Assembly (NCBI RefSeq): GCF_003149025.1
Contig: NZ_QGDV01000001.1
Location: 186,001-250,000, forward strand
Origin: Rathayibacter iranicus NCPPB 2253 = VKM Ac-1602
GTDB lineage: Bacteria; Actinomycetota; Actinomycetes; Actinomycetales; Microbacteriaceae
DNA: 64,000 bases
Reading direction: 5' to 3'
Made by a program: the position numbers and the translations under genes. Below are positions 27,621 through 36,027 of the stretch, piece after piece; position 1 is the first letter of the stretch, and each line of letters opens with the position of its first letter. A model generated the notes under the pieces. It ran no database searches. It had not been told where the DNA came from and saw only the letters and a list, made by a program, of their open reading frames with translations.

Positions 27621-27702
27621 GAGCGGCGTCCCGGCCGTCTTCTTCGCGGCGAGCTAGCATCTCGATGCGCCTGCTGAAGCGCAAAAGGACTCAGGGGGCG
27701 CT

Positions 27703-28923
27703 ATGACCGGACCCGGATTCGTGGTAATCGACTTCGAGACCACGGGTGTGCGTCCGGAGCGGGGAGATCGCATCATCGAGGTGGCCGTGGTTCATCTCGA
27801 TGCGGAGGGGCGATTCGAGGCCGCGTTCGAGACTCTGCTCAATCCGGACCGCGATCTCGGCGCGCAGGCAATCCACGGGATTTCGGCGCGCGAGATCCTC
27901 GACGCGCCGTCGTTCGCGGCAATTGCCGCCGATTTGCTCGCACATCTCGACGGGCGGGTAGTCGTCGCGCACAATGCGAGCTTCGAGCGCCGGTTTCTGG
28001 CGGCGGAGCTGACCCGGCTCGGCGTTCAGACAACGCTGACGAGCGAAATGGTGCTGTGCACGATGCAGCTCGCGCGCGAGTTCCTGCCCGGCGGCGGACG
28101 GTCGCTCGCAAGTTGCTGCGAGATGTTCGACATCCCGCTGGAGAATGCCCACCGTGCGGTCATTGATGCCAAGGCGACTGGGCGCCTCCTCGCCGAATAC
28201 ATTGCCGTCTCTGGGGGTCGTGATCGCTGGGATGCCCATCTGAAAGAGGCTCTCGCCTACGGCTGGCCGCCCGTCCCCCGCAGGCGCACGCTTTGGATGC
28301 CTCGTCCGGACTCTGTTCCGGCCCCCGCGTCTTTCCTTGATCGCGTTGTGCAGCGAATGCCTGACCATTCTGGCCCGGCTGAGCACACCGAATACCTCGC
28401 CCTTCTTGACCGCTGCCTACTCGACCGCGTCCTGTCGGCGCACGAAGAGCAGGAGCTCGTCAGCACGGCCGACGCACTCGGAATCGGACGGGCGGTCGTC
28501 CGGGTTCTCCATGACCGCTACTTCGATGACCTGACCGCCATCGCGTGGTCGGATGGTGTACTCGCCGACGATGAGCTCATGGATCTCGCGATGGTTGCTG
28601 ACCTCCTCGGCATCGATCACGAGCGGCTGGTCGCCGCAACAGAGCCGCGGAACGCGGTGGATCGGCCGGAGCCAGTCGTGGATCGCTTCTCGCTCAATGC
28701 GGGAGACCTCGTCGTCCTGACCGGGGAGATGGGTCGGACGCGCCAGGAGTGGACGACGATCCTCATGGAGCACGGCGTGATCGCGCACCCCGGTGTGACG
28801 AGGAAGGTCAAGCTGGTCGTCGCCGCTGATCCGGATTCCCTGTCTGGGAAGGCGAGGAAAGCCCGCGACTATGGGATCACTGTCGTCAACGAGGACGGTC
28901 TCATCGCCCTCCTGGGATTATGA
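27703..28923 (+). CDS. DnaQ-type 3'-5' exonuclease with C-terminal BRCT domain
   Basis: A 406-residue protein. The N-terminal DEDD exonuclease (about 1-170) shows ExoI VVIDFETTG (Asp10, Glu12), ExoII VVVAHNASFERRFL and ExoIII HRAVIDAKATGRLL, so the metal-binding residues are present. A central helical stretch with SADEL-like acidic repeats (about 235-305, TerB-like) follows. The C-terminus (about 325-406, LNAGDLVVLTGEMGRTRQEW) reads as a BRCT phosphopeptide module. The role is probably DNA repair; the partner is unknown. Its stop overlaps the next start by four bases. Confidence 0.85.
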   Translation: MTGPGFVVIDFETTGVRPERGDRIIEVAVVHLDAEGRFEAAFETLLNPDRDLGAQAIHGISAREILDAPSFAAIAADLLAHLDGRVVVAHNASFERRFLAAELTRLGVQTTLTSEMVLCTMQLAREFLPGGGRSLASCCEMFDIPLENAHRAVIDAKATGRLLAEYIAVSGGRDRWDAHLKEALAYGWPPVPRRRTLWMPRPDSVPAPASFLDRVVQRMPDHSGPAEHTEYLALLDRCLLDRVLSAHEEQELVSTADALGIGRAVVRVLHDRYFDDLTAIAWSDGVLADDELMDLAMVADLLGIDHERLVAATEPRNAVDRPEPVVDRFSLNAGDLVVLTGEMGRTRQEWTTILMEHGVIAHPGVTRKVKLVVAADPDSLSGKARKARDYGITVVNEDGLIALLGL

Positions 28924-29684
28924 GCACCGTCCTGATCACCGGGGCGTCCTCCGGTATCGGACTCGCGTTCGCACGCGCCTTTGCCCGCCGCGGGTTCGTC
29001 CTCGTCCTCGTCGCCCGAGGCAAGGGGCGGCTCCTGGAGGCGGCTGCCGGTTTGCGCGCGCTCGGTGCCCCGAGAGTCGAGGTCCTGCCCGCCGACCTCG
29101 GCGACCGCGAGCAGGTCGAGCGCGTGCGTGCGCGGCTCGTCGATCCCGAGCGGCCGGTGCGGGTGCTCGTCAATAACGCTGGTTTCGGGATCGACGGCAC
29201 CTTCGCGCACCCGGACGTCGCCGCGCAGGACCACGCGTTCGAGGTCATGCTGCGCTCGGTCGCCGTGCTCTCGGGTGCGGCGGCGGAGGCGATGACCAGA
29301 CGGGGACGGGGCGCGATCCTCACCGTGTCGAGCGTCGCGGGCTTCGTGCATCTCGGCCCCTACTCGGCCGTGAAGGCCTGGACGACCTCGTTCGCCCAGT
29401 CGCTCGCCGTGGAGTTGCGGGGCACCGGGGTCCGCTCGGCCGTACTCTGCCCTGGCTGGGTGCGCACCGATTTCCACGAGCGGGCCGGAATGGACACCTC
29501 CTCGATCCCCGCCCTGCTCTGGCTCGACGCCGATGCCGTGGTGGAGGAGTTCCTTCTCGACGTCGCACGCGGCCGGGTGGTCTCGGTTCCGTCCTGGCGG
29601 TTCGGAGTGCCGATGGCCGTCGTGCGGCACCTGCCCGGATCCTTGGTGCGGCGGCTCTCGGCGGTGGTGCTCGCGCGCCGCTGA
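28920..29684 (+). CDS. short-chain dehydrogenase/reductase
   Basis: A 254-residue Rossmann-fold NAD(P)H oxidoreductase. The cofactor loop TGASSGIG (7-14), NNAG (about 84-87), Ser in TVSSVAG and the catalytic YSAVK are all present. The C-terminal region has basic, hydrophobic segments (MAVVRHLPGSLVRRLSAVVLARR) of the kind seen in membrane-associated SDRs near DltE. It overlaps the exonuclease gene by four bases, so they are co-transcribed. The substrate is unknown. Confidence 0.88.
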   Translation: MSTVLITGASSGIGLAFARAFARRGFVLVLVARGKGRLLEAAAGLRALGAPRVEVLPADLGDREQVERVRARLVDPERPVRVLVNNAGFGIDGTFAHPDVAAQDHAFEVMLRSVAVLSGAAAEAMTRRGRGAILTVSSVAGFVHLGPYSAVKAWTTSFAQSLAVELRGTGVRSAVLCPGWVRTDFHERAGMDTSSIPALLWLDADAVVEEFLLDVARGRVVSVPSWRFGVPMAVVRHLPGSLVRRLSAVVLARR

Positions 29685-29760
29685 CGTCGAACGCTGCCGG
29701 CGCGCAGGGAAGGTGCGGCTGAGGCGAGCCTTTCCCGGCGCTCCTGACTGCCGCGTTCCG

Positions 29761-29766
29761 TACACT
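29761..29766 (+). promoter_or_regulatory. -10 box (TACACT), leaderless start at 29775
   Basis: TACACT lies eight bases before the GTG at 29775 and overlaps an alternative TTG at 29766. This argues for the GTG as start of the phosphatase and a promoter for the whole cytochrome c operon. Confidence 0.5.
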
Positions 29767-29774
29767 TGACGCTC

Positions 29775-30419
29775 GTGGTTGCCGATCAGATCCATCTCGT
29801 GCGGCACGGCGAGGTATTCAACCCCGACCGGGTCCTCTACGGGCGACTCCCGAACTTCCGGCTCTCGGATCTCGGGCACCGGATGGCCCGCTCTGCAGCC
29901 GACAACCTCCTCGAGCGCAGGCGGCACGTCACCGTCCTGATCGCCTCGCCGCTCCAGCGCACCCAGGAGTCGGCTCAGCCGATTTCGCAGGCGTTCGAGC
30001 TCGAGATTCGCACCGACGAGCGCGTGATCGAGCCGAGCAACCACTTCGAGGGCACGTCTCTCGCCGCCCGCAACTCCGCCCTGCGGAACCCCAAGCACTG
30101 GCCGTGGCTCCGCAACCCGTTCGAGCCCAGCTGGGGCGAGCCCTACCTCGCCATCTCGGCGCGGATGTACGCCGCGATCGAGTCGGCGTGGGAGAAGACC
30201 GCGCGGGGTGACGCCGCCATCGTCAGCCACCAGCTCCCGATCTGGACCGCGCACCGCGCCCTCGCGGGCGAGCGCCTGTTCCACGATCCGCGCAAGCGCC
30301 GCTGCGCTCTTTCCAGCATCACCACGCTCGAGCGGCGGGGCGACGGCTTTGTCGAGGTCGGCTACTCTGACCCCGCCGCCGACCTGCAGGGGCTGGCCAC
30401 CGACGTCGGAGCCGTGTGA
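29775..30419 (+). CDS. histidine phosphatase superfamily protein
   Basis: A 214-residue phosphoglycerate-mutase-like phosphatase. The phosphohistidine motif LVRHGEVFNPDRVLYGR is at about 8-24; a second Arg lies in SPLQRTQESA, and the distal His in IVSHQLPIW. Members act on small phosphorylated metabolites or proteins. It is the first gene of a run that continues without gaps into the cytochrome c assembly genes (next start overlaps the stop), so it may be co-expressed with them; a direct role is unproven. Confidence 0.87.
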   Translation: MVADQIHLVRHGEVFNPDRVLYGRLPNFRLSDLGHRMARSAADNLLERRRHVTVLIASPLQRTQESAQPISQAFELEIRTDERVIEPSNHFEGTSLAARNSALRNPKHWPWLRNPFEPSWGEPYLAISARMYAAIESAWEKTARGDAAIVSHQLPIWTAHRALAGERLFHDPRKRRCALSSITTLERRGDGFVEVGYSDPAADLQGLATDVGAV

Positions 30420-31009
30420 TGCGCCGCCCTCACCCTGCCGTCGCCCTCACTCTGCTGGCCGCGCTAGCGCTCACGGGCTGCACCGAGGATCCGCTCGCCG
30501 ACCAGTACCGCACCGGCAGCAATAAGGGCTACATCTCGGGGGACGGCACGGTCACCGAGATCAGGAGTGACGAGCGCGACGATCCGATCGTCTTCTCGGG
30601 GATGGATGAGAATGGCGTCGCCATCGACTCCGCCGCCCTGGTCGGGCAGGTCGTCGTCATCAACTTCTGGTATGCCAGCTGCGCTCCCTGCCGCGCCGAG
30701 GCCGCCGACCTCGAGAAGGTGCACTCCGAATTCGCCGACAAGGGCGTCTCCTTTGTCGGTGTCAACGTGCGCGACCAGGCGCCCACTGCTGCGGCCTTCG
30801 CCGAGACGTTCGGACTTGGCTACCGCTCGATCGTCGACACCGACTCGTCGGTGCAGCTCGCCTTTACCGGTACGGTTCCGCCGAATGCCGTGCCCACCAC
30901 GCTCGTTCTCGACAAACAGGGTCGCGTCGCGTCGCGCATCCTCGGCCAGCTACAGGAGGCGTCCATCCTCTCGACCCTTGTCGGCGACACGCTCGCCGAG
31001 GGGGAGTAG
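30416..31009 (+). CDS. resA: TlpA/ResA-like thiol-disulfide lipoprotein
   Basis: An extracytoplasmic thioredoxin-fold protein that keeps apocytochrome c CxxCH cysteines reduced for heme attachment; 197 residues. The signal peptide has the lipobox LALTGC (Cys22). The redox site FWYASCAPCRAEA holds Cys89 and Cys92, and the cis-Pro region is VPTTLVLD. The start is GTG at 30416 (overlapping the phosphatase stop) or the next codon, ATG at 30419. It is followed by ccdA, which would supply electrons. Confidence 0.9.
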   Translation: MMRRPHPAVALTLLAALALTGCTEDPLADQYRTGSNKGYISGDGTVTEIRSDERDDPIVFSGMDENGVAIDSAALVGQVVVINFWYASCAPCRAEAADLEKVHSEFADKGVSFVGVNVRDQAPTAAAFAETFGLGYRSIVDTDSSVQLAFTGTVPPNAVPTTLVLDKQGRVASRILGQLQEASILSTLVGDTLAEGE

Positions 31010-31013
31010 CGGC

Positions 31014-31754
31014 GTGGGCGAGATCGTCATCAGCGGTCAACTCCTCCTCGCGGTGCCGATCGCGCTGCTGGCGGGGCTCGTGTCGTTCGCGTCGCCCTGC
31101 ATACTCCCGCTGGTGCCCGGCTACCTCGCCTATGTCGGCGGATTCACCGACGCGACCGAGCGTGCCGTGCGGGGCCGCCGCCGGATTGTGCTCGGAGTGC
31201 TGCTGTTCGTGCTTGGGTTCTCGCTGGTGTTCGTGCTCTACGGAGCGGCGGCCGGTACCGTCGGTTTCTGGCTGCGTCAGTACACGGACGTCATTACGCG
31301 GGTGCTCGGCGTCGTCGTGATCGCAATGGGACTCGTCTTCGTCGGTCAGTTCTCGTTCTTGCAGCGCACACTTCGCCCCGGCCTCCGTCCCGCCACCGGC
31401 CTGATCGGCGCCCCTCTCCTCGGCATCGTCTTCGGCGTGGGCTGGACTCCCTGCCTCGGACCGACTCTGAGCTCGATCCTCGCCCTCAGTTACGGTGTCG
31501 GCTCGCCTTGGCGCGGCGCAGTGCTCGCGTTGGTCTACTGCCTCGGACTCGGCATCCCGTTCCTCCTCGTCGCCTTCGGCTTCAGCTGGGTGACCGGCAC
31601 TCTCGCGGTGGTGAAGCGTCACATTCGCACGGTGAACATCGCCGGTGGAGTCGCCCTCGTCCTGATCGGAGTCTTGATGGTCACGGGCATCTGGAACACG
31701 CTCGTCTATGGATCCCTCTCGGCGGTGATCAATGGCTTCCAGCCGGCGCTCTGA
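31014..31754 (+). CDS. ccdA: cytochrome c biogenesis protein CcdA
   Basis: A 246-residue membrane protein with six helices that passes electrons from cytosolic thioredoxin to the outside thiol protein. The two redox cysteines are in SFASPCILPLVPGYLAYVGG and GVGWTPCLGPTLSSILAL, the paired signature of the family. GTG at 31014 lies four bases after the upstream stop. The end overlaps resB by 23 bases. Confidence 0.93.
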   Translation: MGEIVISGQLLLAVPIALLAGLVSFASPCILPLVPGYLAYVGGFTDATERAVRGRRRIVLGVLLFVLGFSLVFVLYGAAAGTVGFWLRQYTDVITRVLGVVVIAMGLVFVGQFSFLQRTLRPGLRPATGLIGAPLLGIVFGVGWTPCLGPTLSSILALSYGVGSPWRGAVLALVYCLGLGIPFLLVAFGFSWVTGTLAVVKRHIRTVNIAGGVALVLIGVLMVTGIWNTLVYGSLSAVINGFQPAL

Positions 31755-33432
31755 GCCAGGGGAAAGCACGCGCCGCCCGGACGAGGCGACGCAGGAGAAG
31801 ACCGACGCGTCCTTCCGCCCGGCCGACCACTACGACTCCGACGGCTCACTCACGCAGCCCGCGCTCGGGTTCACCGGTTGGCTGCGCTGGATCTGGCGCC
31901 AGATCACCAGCATGCGCACCGCGCTGTTCCTGCTGCTCCTGCTCGCCATCGCGGCCGTGCCCGGCTCGCTCGTACCGCAGCGCTCCTCCGACCCCAACGG
32001 AGTAACGCAGTACTTCATCGACAACCCGGATCTCGCGCCCCTGCTCGATAAGGTCCAGGCGTTCGATACCTACACCTCGGCCTGGTTCTCGAGCATCTAC
32101 CTGCTGCTGTTCATCTCGCTGATCGGCTGCATCATCCCGCGCACTCGCCATCACTTCCAGGCGATGCGCTCGCGTCCGCCGCGCACGCCTGCGCGCCTGC
32201 AGCGCCTCGCCGGCTACACCGTGCGCGAGGTGGAGGGTGCCTCGGAGCAAGAGGCCGTCGCCTCCGCCCACGCCGTGCTGCGCCGCGCCGGCTACCGGGT
32301 CGAGCGGTACGACGACCCGCGCGGGCGCTGGTCGAGCGTTTCTGCCGAGCGCGGCTACCTCCGTGAGACGGGCAACCTGGTGTTCCACTCGGCGCTGGTG
32401 GGCATTCTCGTGGCCGTCGGAGTCGGCGGGGGATTCGGATACAGCGGCCAGCGCGTGTTGGTCGAGGGTTCGCAGGGCTTTGCGAACAACCTCGCGGCCT
32501 ACGATTCCTTCAACCCGGGCCGCTTCTTCGATACCAGTCAGCTCGACCCTTATCAGCTGACGCTTGACGGCCTTGATGTGAAGTACGAGGAGCAGAATCA
32601 GTCGGCGCTCGGCCAACCTGTCGACTTCACCGCGCATGTCACGACGACCGAGCGCGGCGGCGGCTCCGAGGCCCGCACCATCAAGGTCAACGACCCGCTC
32701 GCGATCGGCGGGACGAACGTCTACCTGCTCGGCAACGGCTACGCGCCAACGATCACGGTGCGCGACCCCTCCGGCACAGCGATCTTCACCGACTCCGTCC
32801 CGTTCCTTCCGCAGGATGCCAACCTCACCTCGGTCGGCGTCATCAAGGTGCCGGACGGGCTCTCGGAGCAACTCGGGCTGACCGGGTTCTTCTATCCGAC
32901 GCAGGACGAGCTCCCCTCCGGCGCCTCGACCTCGATCTTCCCCGACGTGCAGTACCCGGTGCTTTCGCTCAACGTCTTCGCGGGCGACCTCGGGCTCGAC
33001 GGCGGAGTGCCCACCTCCGTTTACGTGCTCAATACCGACTCGCTGACCCGGCTCACCGGCGGGAGCACGGGGGTTGCGCCGATCAGCCTCAAGCCCGGCG
33101 ATACGGCCGAGCTGCCGAACGGGCTCGGCAGTGTGACTTTCGAGAACGTGGGAGCGGATCCGACACGCATCGGGACCGATAGCGTGAAGCGCTTTGCCTC
33201 GTTCGATATCCACCACGATGCGACCCAGGGCTGGGTGCTGCTGTTCGCGATTCTGGTGTTGGCGGGCCTGCTCACCTCGCTGTTCGTGCCGCGCCGGCGC
33301 GTCTGGCTGAAGGCGGCGGCGCAGGAGGACGGCGGACTGCTGCTCGAGTACGCGGGGCTCGCCCGCGGCGAGGACCCGCAGCTCGTGCGAGCCGTGCGGG
33401 CGGTCGCGGACCGGCACGCTCCGCTCGACTGA
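31732..33432 (+). CDS. resB: cytochrome c biogenesis protein ResB
   Basis: A 566-residue component of the system II cytochrome c synthase, which exports heme and joins it to apocytochrome together with CcsB. Three helices near the N-terminus (about 60-80, 115-135, 215-240) and one near the C-terminus (about 500-520) flank a large outside domain. Signature text includes LRWIWRQITSMRTALFLLLLLAIAA and ERGYLRETGNLVFHSALVG. It overlaps ccdA by 23 bases. Downstream, a palindromic element and a G-tract separate it from ccsB. Confidence 0.93.
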   Translation: MASSRRSEPGESTRRPDEATQEKTDASFRPADHYDSDGSLTQPALGFTGWLRWIWRQITSMRTALFLLLLLAIAAVPGSLVPQRSSDPNGVTQYFIDNPDLAPLLDKVQAFDTYTSAWFSSIYLLLFISLIGCIIPRTRHHFQAMRSRPPRTPARLQRLAGYTVREVEGASEQEAVASAHAVLRRAGYRVERYDDPRGRWSSVSAERGYLRETGNLVFHSALVGILVAVGVGGGFGYSGQRVLVEGSQGFANNLAAYDSFNPGRFFDTSQLDPYQLTLDGLDVKYEEQNQSALGQPVDFTAHVTTTERGGGSEARTIKVNDPLAIGGTNVYLLGNGYAPTITVRDPSGTAIFTDSVPFLPQDANLTSVGVIKVPDGLSEQLGLTGFFYPTQDELPSGASTSIFPDVQYPVLSLNVFAGDLGLDGGVPTSVYVLNTDSLTRLTGGSTGVAPISLKPGDTAELPNGLGSVTFENVGADPTRIGTDSVKRFASFDIHHDATQGWVLLFAILVLAGLLTSLFVPRRRVWLKAAAQEDGGLLLEYAGLARGEDPQLVRAVRAVADRHAPLD

Positions 33433-33457
33433 CTGCGGCCGCCCGCCGCGCCTCTCG

Positions 33458-33585
33458 CGAAATGTCGCGAGATGCGCCTTTTCGGACACGTGCGACCCCG
33501 AATCTCGCGAGATGCGGGGAGACAGTCGAGATCGTCCGCCGCGGCACCGCATCTCGTCCGTTCGTGCGCATCTCGCGACATTTCG
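33458..33585. repeat. 128-base palindromic element, copy B
   Basis: Perfect 20-base inverted repeats bound it (33458-33477 and 33566-33585; left arm CGAAATGTCGCGAGATGCGC). Nested inside are CGGAC/GTCCG (33483-33487 and 33556-33560), CGAGATGCGG/CCGCATCTCG (33508-33517 and 33547-33556) and a central TCTCGCGAGA. No coding capacity is evident, so it resembles a REP or MITE unit. It shares sequence blocks with the element at 7093-7162. Confidence 0.7.
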
Positions 33586-33653
33586 GGGAAGAAGCGGGGA
33601 AGAAGCGGGGGAGGGGCGGGGAAGAAGCGGGGGGGGGGGGGGGGGGGGGGGGG
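33585..33653. repeat. 11-base tandem repeat followed by a 25-G tract
   Basis: Four 11-base units (GGGGAAGAAGC at 33585, 33596 and 33618, and the variant GGGGGAGGGGC at 33607) run straight into 25 consecutive G (33629-33653). The tract lies where the -35 box of ccsB should be, given the -10 at 33669-33674. Such tracts change length by slippage, so promoter strength could vary between cells. The exact length is also prone to sequencing error. Confidence 0.75.
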
Positions 33654-33668
33654 AGGGCGGGGAGCGAT

Positions 33669-33674
33669 TAGCCT
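33669..33674 (+). promoter_or_regulatory. -10 box (TAGCCT) of ccsB
   Basis: TAGCCT lies six bases before the GTG at 33681. A -35 at normal spacing would fall at about 33646-33651, inside the G-tract. Confidence 0.5.
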
Positions 33675-33680
33675 AGGGAG

Positions 33681-34733
33681 GTGATCGCGATCCTTTCGCA
33701 GTACTCGGTGCTGTGCCTCTCCTCCGCTATGGGTGTGTACGCGCTGGCGTTCGTTTTCTTCGCGATCGACCTCGCCCGCCGCGCTTCTTTGGCCGATGGT
33801 GAGTCGATCGAGGTTGTGCAGGAGGCGGAGCGCGTCGCCTCCGCTGCTGCGGCTGATCGCGCCGCGAACGGCAGGGCCACCGTCGCCACCGTCGGCGGGG
33901 GACGCACCGCAACTCTCTCGCGCCTCGGCAGCCGCGTCGAGGACGAGGTGTACGCCGCCCCCGCTCGCTCGACGGCGATACGCATCGGCTTCTCGCTCAC
34001 GCTCCTCGCGTTCGTGCTCCACGTCGCCGCGACCATCCTGCGAGGCGTTGCCGCCGGCCGCGTCCCCTGGGCGAACATGTACGAGTTCTCGATGACAGGG
34101 ACGCTGATTATCATCGGCGTTTTCCTCGCCGTGCAGCTGCGCTGGGACCTCCGCTTCCTCGGTGCGTTCATCACCGGTCTCGTCCTGGTGCTGCTCGGAG
34201 TCGCGACCGTCAACTACTACGTTGCCGTCGTCCCGCTCCCGCCGGCACTGCAGTCGTACTGGCTCGTCATCCACGTGCTCGTCGCGATCCTCGGCACTGC
34301 CTTTTTTGCCCTCGGCTTCGCGCTCTCGGTCACTCAACTACTCCAGGCGCAGAGGGAGAGTGTCGGAGACAGCCCCCGCTCCGTCCTTCGCTTCCTCCGC
34401 ACACTCCCGGGTTCGCTTACCCTCGAGAATCTCGCCTATCGCGTCACGATCATCGGTTTCATCCTCTGGACCTTCACTCTGATCGCTGGCGCCGTCTGGG
34501 CCGAAAAGGCCTGGGGCCGCTACTGGGGCTGGGACACCAAGGAGGTCTGGACCTTCATCATCTGGACCATCTACGCCGGCTATATTCACGCCCGCGCTAC
34601 CCGCGGTTGGCGCGGCGCCCCCTCCGCCTGGCTCGCCATCGTCGGCTTCGCGGCCGTCATGTTCAACTTCGGCGTCGTCAATGTGTTCTTCAAGGGGCTC
34701 CACGCCTACTCCGGCCTCGACACCGGCATGTGA
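33681..34733 (+). CDS. ccsB: cytochrome c biogenesis protein CcsB/CcsA
   Basis: The heme-handling membrane subunit of the system II cytochrome c synthase; 350 residues, about eight helices. The Trp-rich heme motif WGRYWGWDTKEVW (about 274-286) and conserved His residues (HVLVAILG region, HARATRGW) are visible. An Ala/Arg-rich cytosolic loop occupies about 35-85. I use the GTG at 33681 on the strength of the leaderless -10 box; GTG 33708 or ATG 33729 are alternatives. It is separated from resB by 248 bases of repeats and probably has its own promoter. Confidence 0.92.
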   Translation: MIAILSQYSVLCLSSAMGVYALAFVFFAIDLARRASLADGESIEVVQEAERVASAAAADRAANGRATVATVGGGRTATLSRLGSRVEDEVYAAPARSTAIRIGFSLTLLAFVLHVAATILRGVAAGRVPWANMYEFSMTGTLIIIGVFLAVQLRWDLRFLGAFITGLVLVLLGVATVNYYVAVVPLPPALQSYWLVIHVLVAILGTAFFALGFALSVTQLLQAQRESVGDSPRSVLRFLRTLPGSLTLENLAYRVTIIGFILWTFTLIAGAVWAEKAWGRYWGWDTKEVWTFIIWTIYAGYIHARATRGWRGAPSAWLAIVGFAAVMFNFGVVNVFFKGLHAYSGLDTGM

Positions 34734-34839
34734 TCGGCGGGCCCTGGTGGGGCCGCTCGCGGCGTTGTCGGCGACGACCATAGCGGCGCTATGGCCGTCG
34801 CCTCCGCCTTGCGATCGACCCCACCAGGGCCCGCCGATC
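34732..34839. repeat. 108-base nested inverted repeat after ccsB
   Basis: Perfect 21-base arms (34732-34752 and 34819-34839; starting GATCGGCGGGCCCTGG) enclose a second hairpin, GGCGACG-A-CCATAGC against GCTATGG-C-CGTCGCC (34770-34784 and 34788-34802). The outer arm includes the last bases of the ccsB stop codon. It would make a very strong terminator and could also be a mobile palindromic element. The following 190 bases before the nucleoside hydrolase contain no gene, only a weak AACCGAGGT/ACCTCGGTT pair (34952, 35006). Confidence 0.7.
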
Positions 34840-35030
34840 CGCTCCCAGCAGTTGCGGGAGCACGGGCGCTGCGCTTCGCGGGTGCAGTGGAGGGGTGGCC
34901 CGGGTGAGCGAGAAGGGTGCGGAGGGCATCTGGGTCGCCTGAGGTGTACGTAACCGAGGTGGGAAAAGCGCAGGAGGGGCGTTCAGGGGCATACCGTGCC
35001 GCTCAACCTCGGTTGCGCACGCGAAGGGCG

Positions 35031-35984
35031 TCAGTGCGGGGTGATCACGTCGATCAGGTGGGGCGCGAAGGGGGCCTCGAGTGCGAGGATGACGCGGGTG
35101 CGAGCGTTCTCGGGGTGGACGCCGCGGTAGATGCCGCGCAGGTCCGAGATGGTCTGGCCGCGACCGGGACCCGAGCCGGCATCGACCTCGACGTGCACGC
35201 GCGGTGCGGAGGCGAGACCCACCGCGTCCACGGCGACCGCGGCGGCCATCGGATCGTGCATGGCCGCCGTGCGCTCGCCGAGGTGGCCAACGTGGAAGTC
35301 GAAGTAGTGGTCCAGCGCCTGCCCGATGGCCTGCAACAGCGGGTCGGACGAGTCGAGCAGCACCGCCCGGTGCTCCTCCGTCATGAGGTGGCGCATCGTG
35401 ACATCGAGGGGGACGAGAGTGAGGTCCCAGTCGGCGGCGATGACGTCGGCGGCTGCGGCGGGATCATGCCAGATATTCGCTTCTGAGACGGCGGTGATAT
35501 TGCCCGGGACGAGGGCGGCTCCGCCCATGACGGTGACCGAGTGCAGCAGCGACGGGAGCTCGGGGTGCTTGCGCAGCGCGAGCGCCAGGTTGGTGAGCGG
35601 TCCGACAGCGACCAGGCGTAGCTCACCCTCGTGTTCTCGGGCGAGGCGGAGGAGCAGGTCGGCCGGATCCTCATCGACCGGCGCACCGCCCGCGGGCAAC
35701 TCGACACCGCCGATACCGTTGTCCCCGTGCACCTGCGGCGAGCCGCCGACGTAGTCCTCCTCGAGGAAGTGGTGCGCCCCGACGGCGACCGGGACGTCGC
35801 TCCGCCCGGCCAAGGCGAGCAGCCCGAGACTGTTGGCAGCCGCTTGGCGCGCGTCGGTGTTCCCGCTGACGGTGCTGATGCCGACGAGGCGAGCGCGTGG
35901 CGACCGGAGCAGGTACGCCAGGGCGAGCGCATCGTCGATGCCGGTGTCGCAGTCGAGGAAGACGGGAACGGTCGATGCAGTCAT
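35031..35984 (-). CDS. inosine-uridine preferring nucleoside hydrolase
   Basis: A 317-residue enzyme that cleaves the N-glycosidic bond of nucleosides for base salvage. The calcium-binding aspartate cluster FLDCDTGIDDALAL (about 9-22) is intact. VGPLTNLALAL and VMGGAALVPGNITAVSEANIWHDPAAA supply the other substrate-binding residues, and HDPMAAAVAVD the catalytic-region His/Asp. The length is normal. It ends facing ccsB and stands alone. Whether it prefers purines or pyrimidines cannot be told. Confidence 0.93.
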   Translation of the reverse strand: MTASTVPVFLDCDTGIDDALALAYLLRSPRARLVGISTVSGNTDARQAAANSLGLLALAGRSDVPVAVGAHHFLEEDYVGGSPQVHGDNGIGGVELPAGGAPVDEDPADLLLRLAREHEGELRLVAVGPLTNLALALRKHPELPSLLHSVTVMGGAALVPGNITAVSEANIWHDPAAAADVIAADWDLTLVPLDVTMRHLMTEEHRAVLLDSSDPLLQAIGQALDHYFDFHVGHLGERTAAMHDPMAAAVAVDAVGLASAPRVHVEVDAGSGPGRGQTISDLRGIYRGVHPENARTRVILALEAPFAPHLIDVITPH

Positions 35985-36027
35985 AGGACTCCGATATCAC
36001 AAGCGCGGGCAGAGGTATGGGTCCCTG

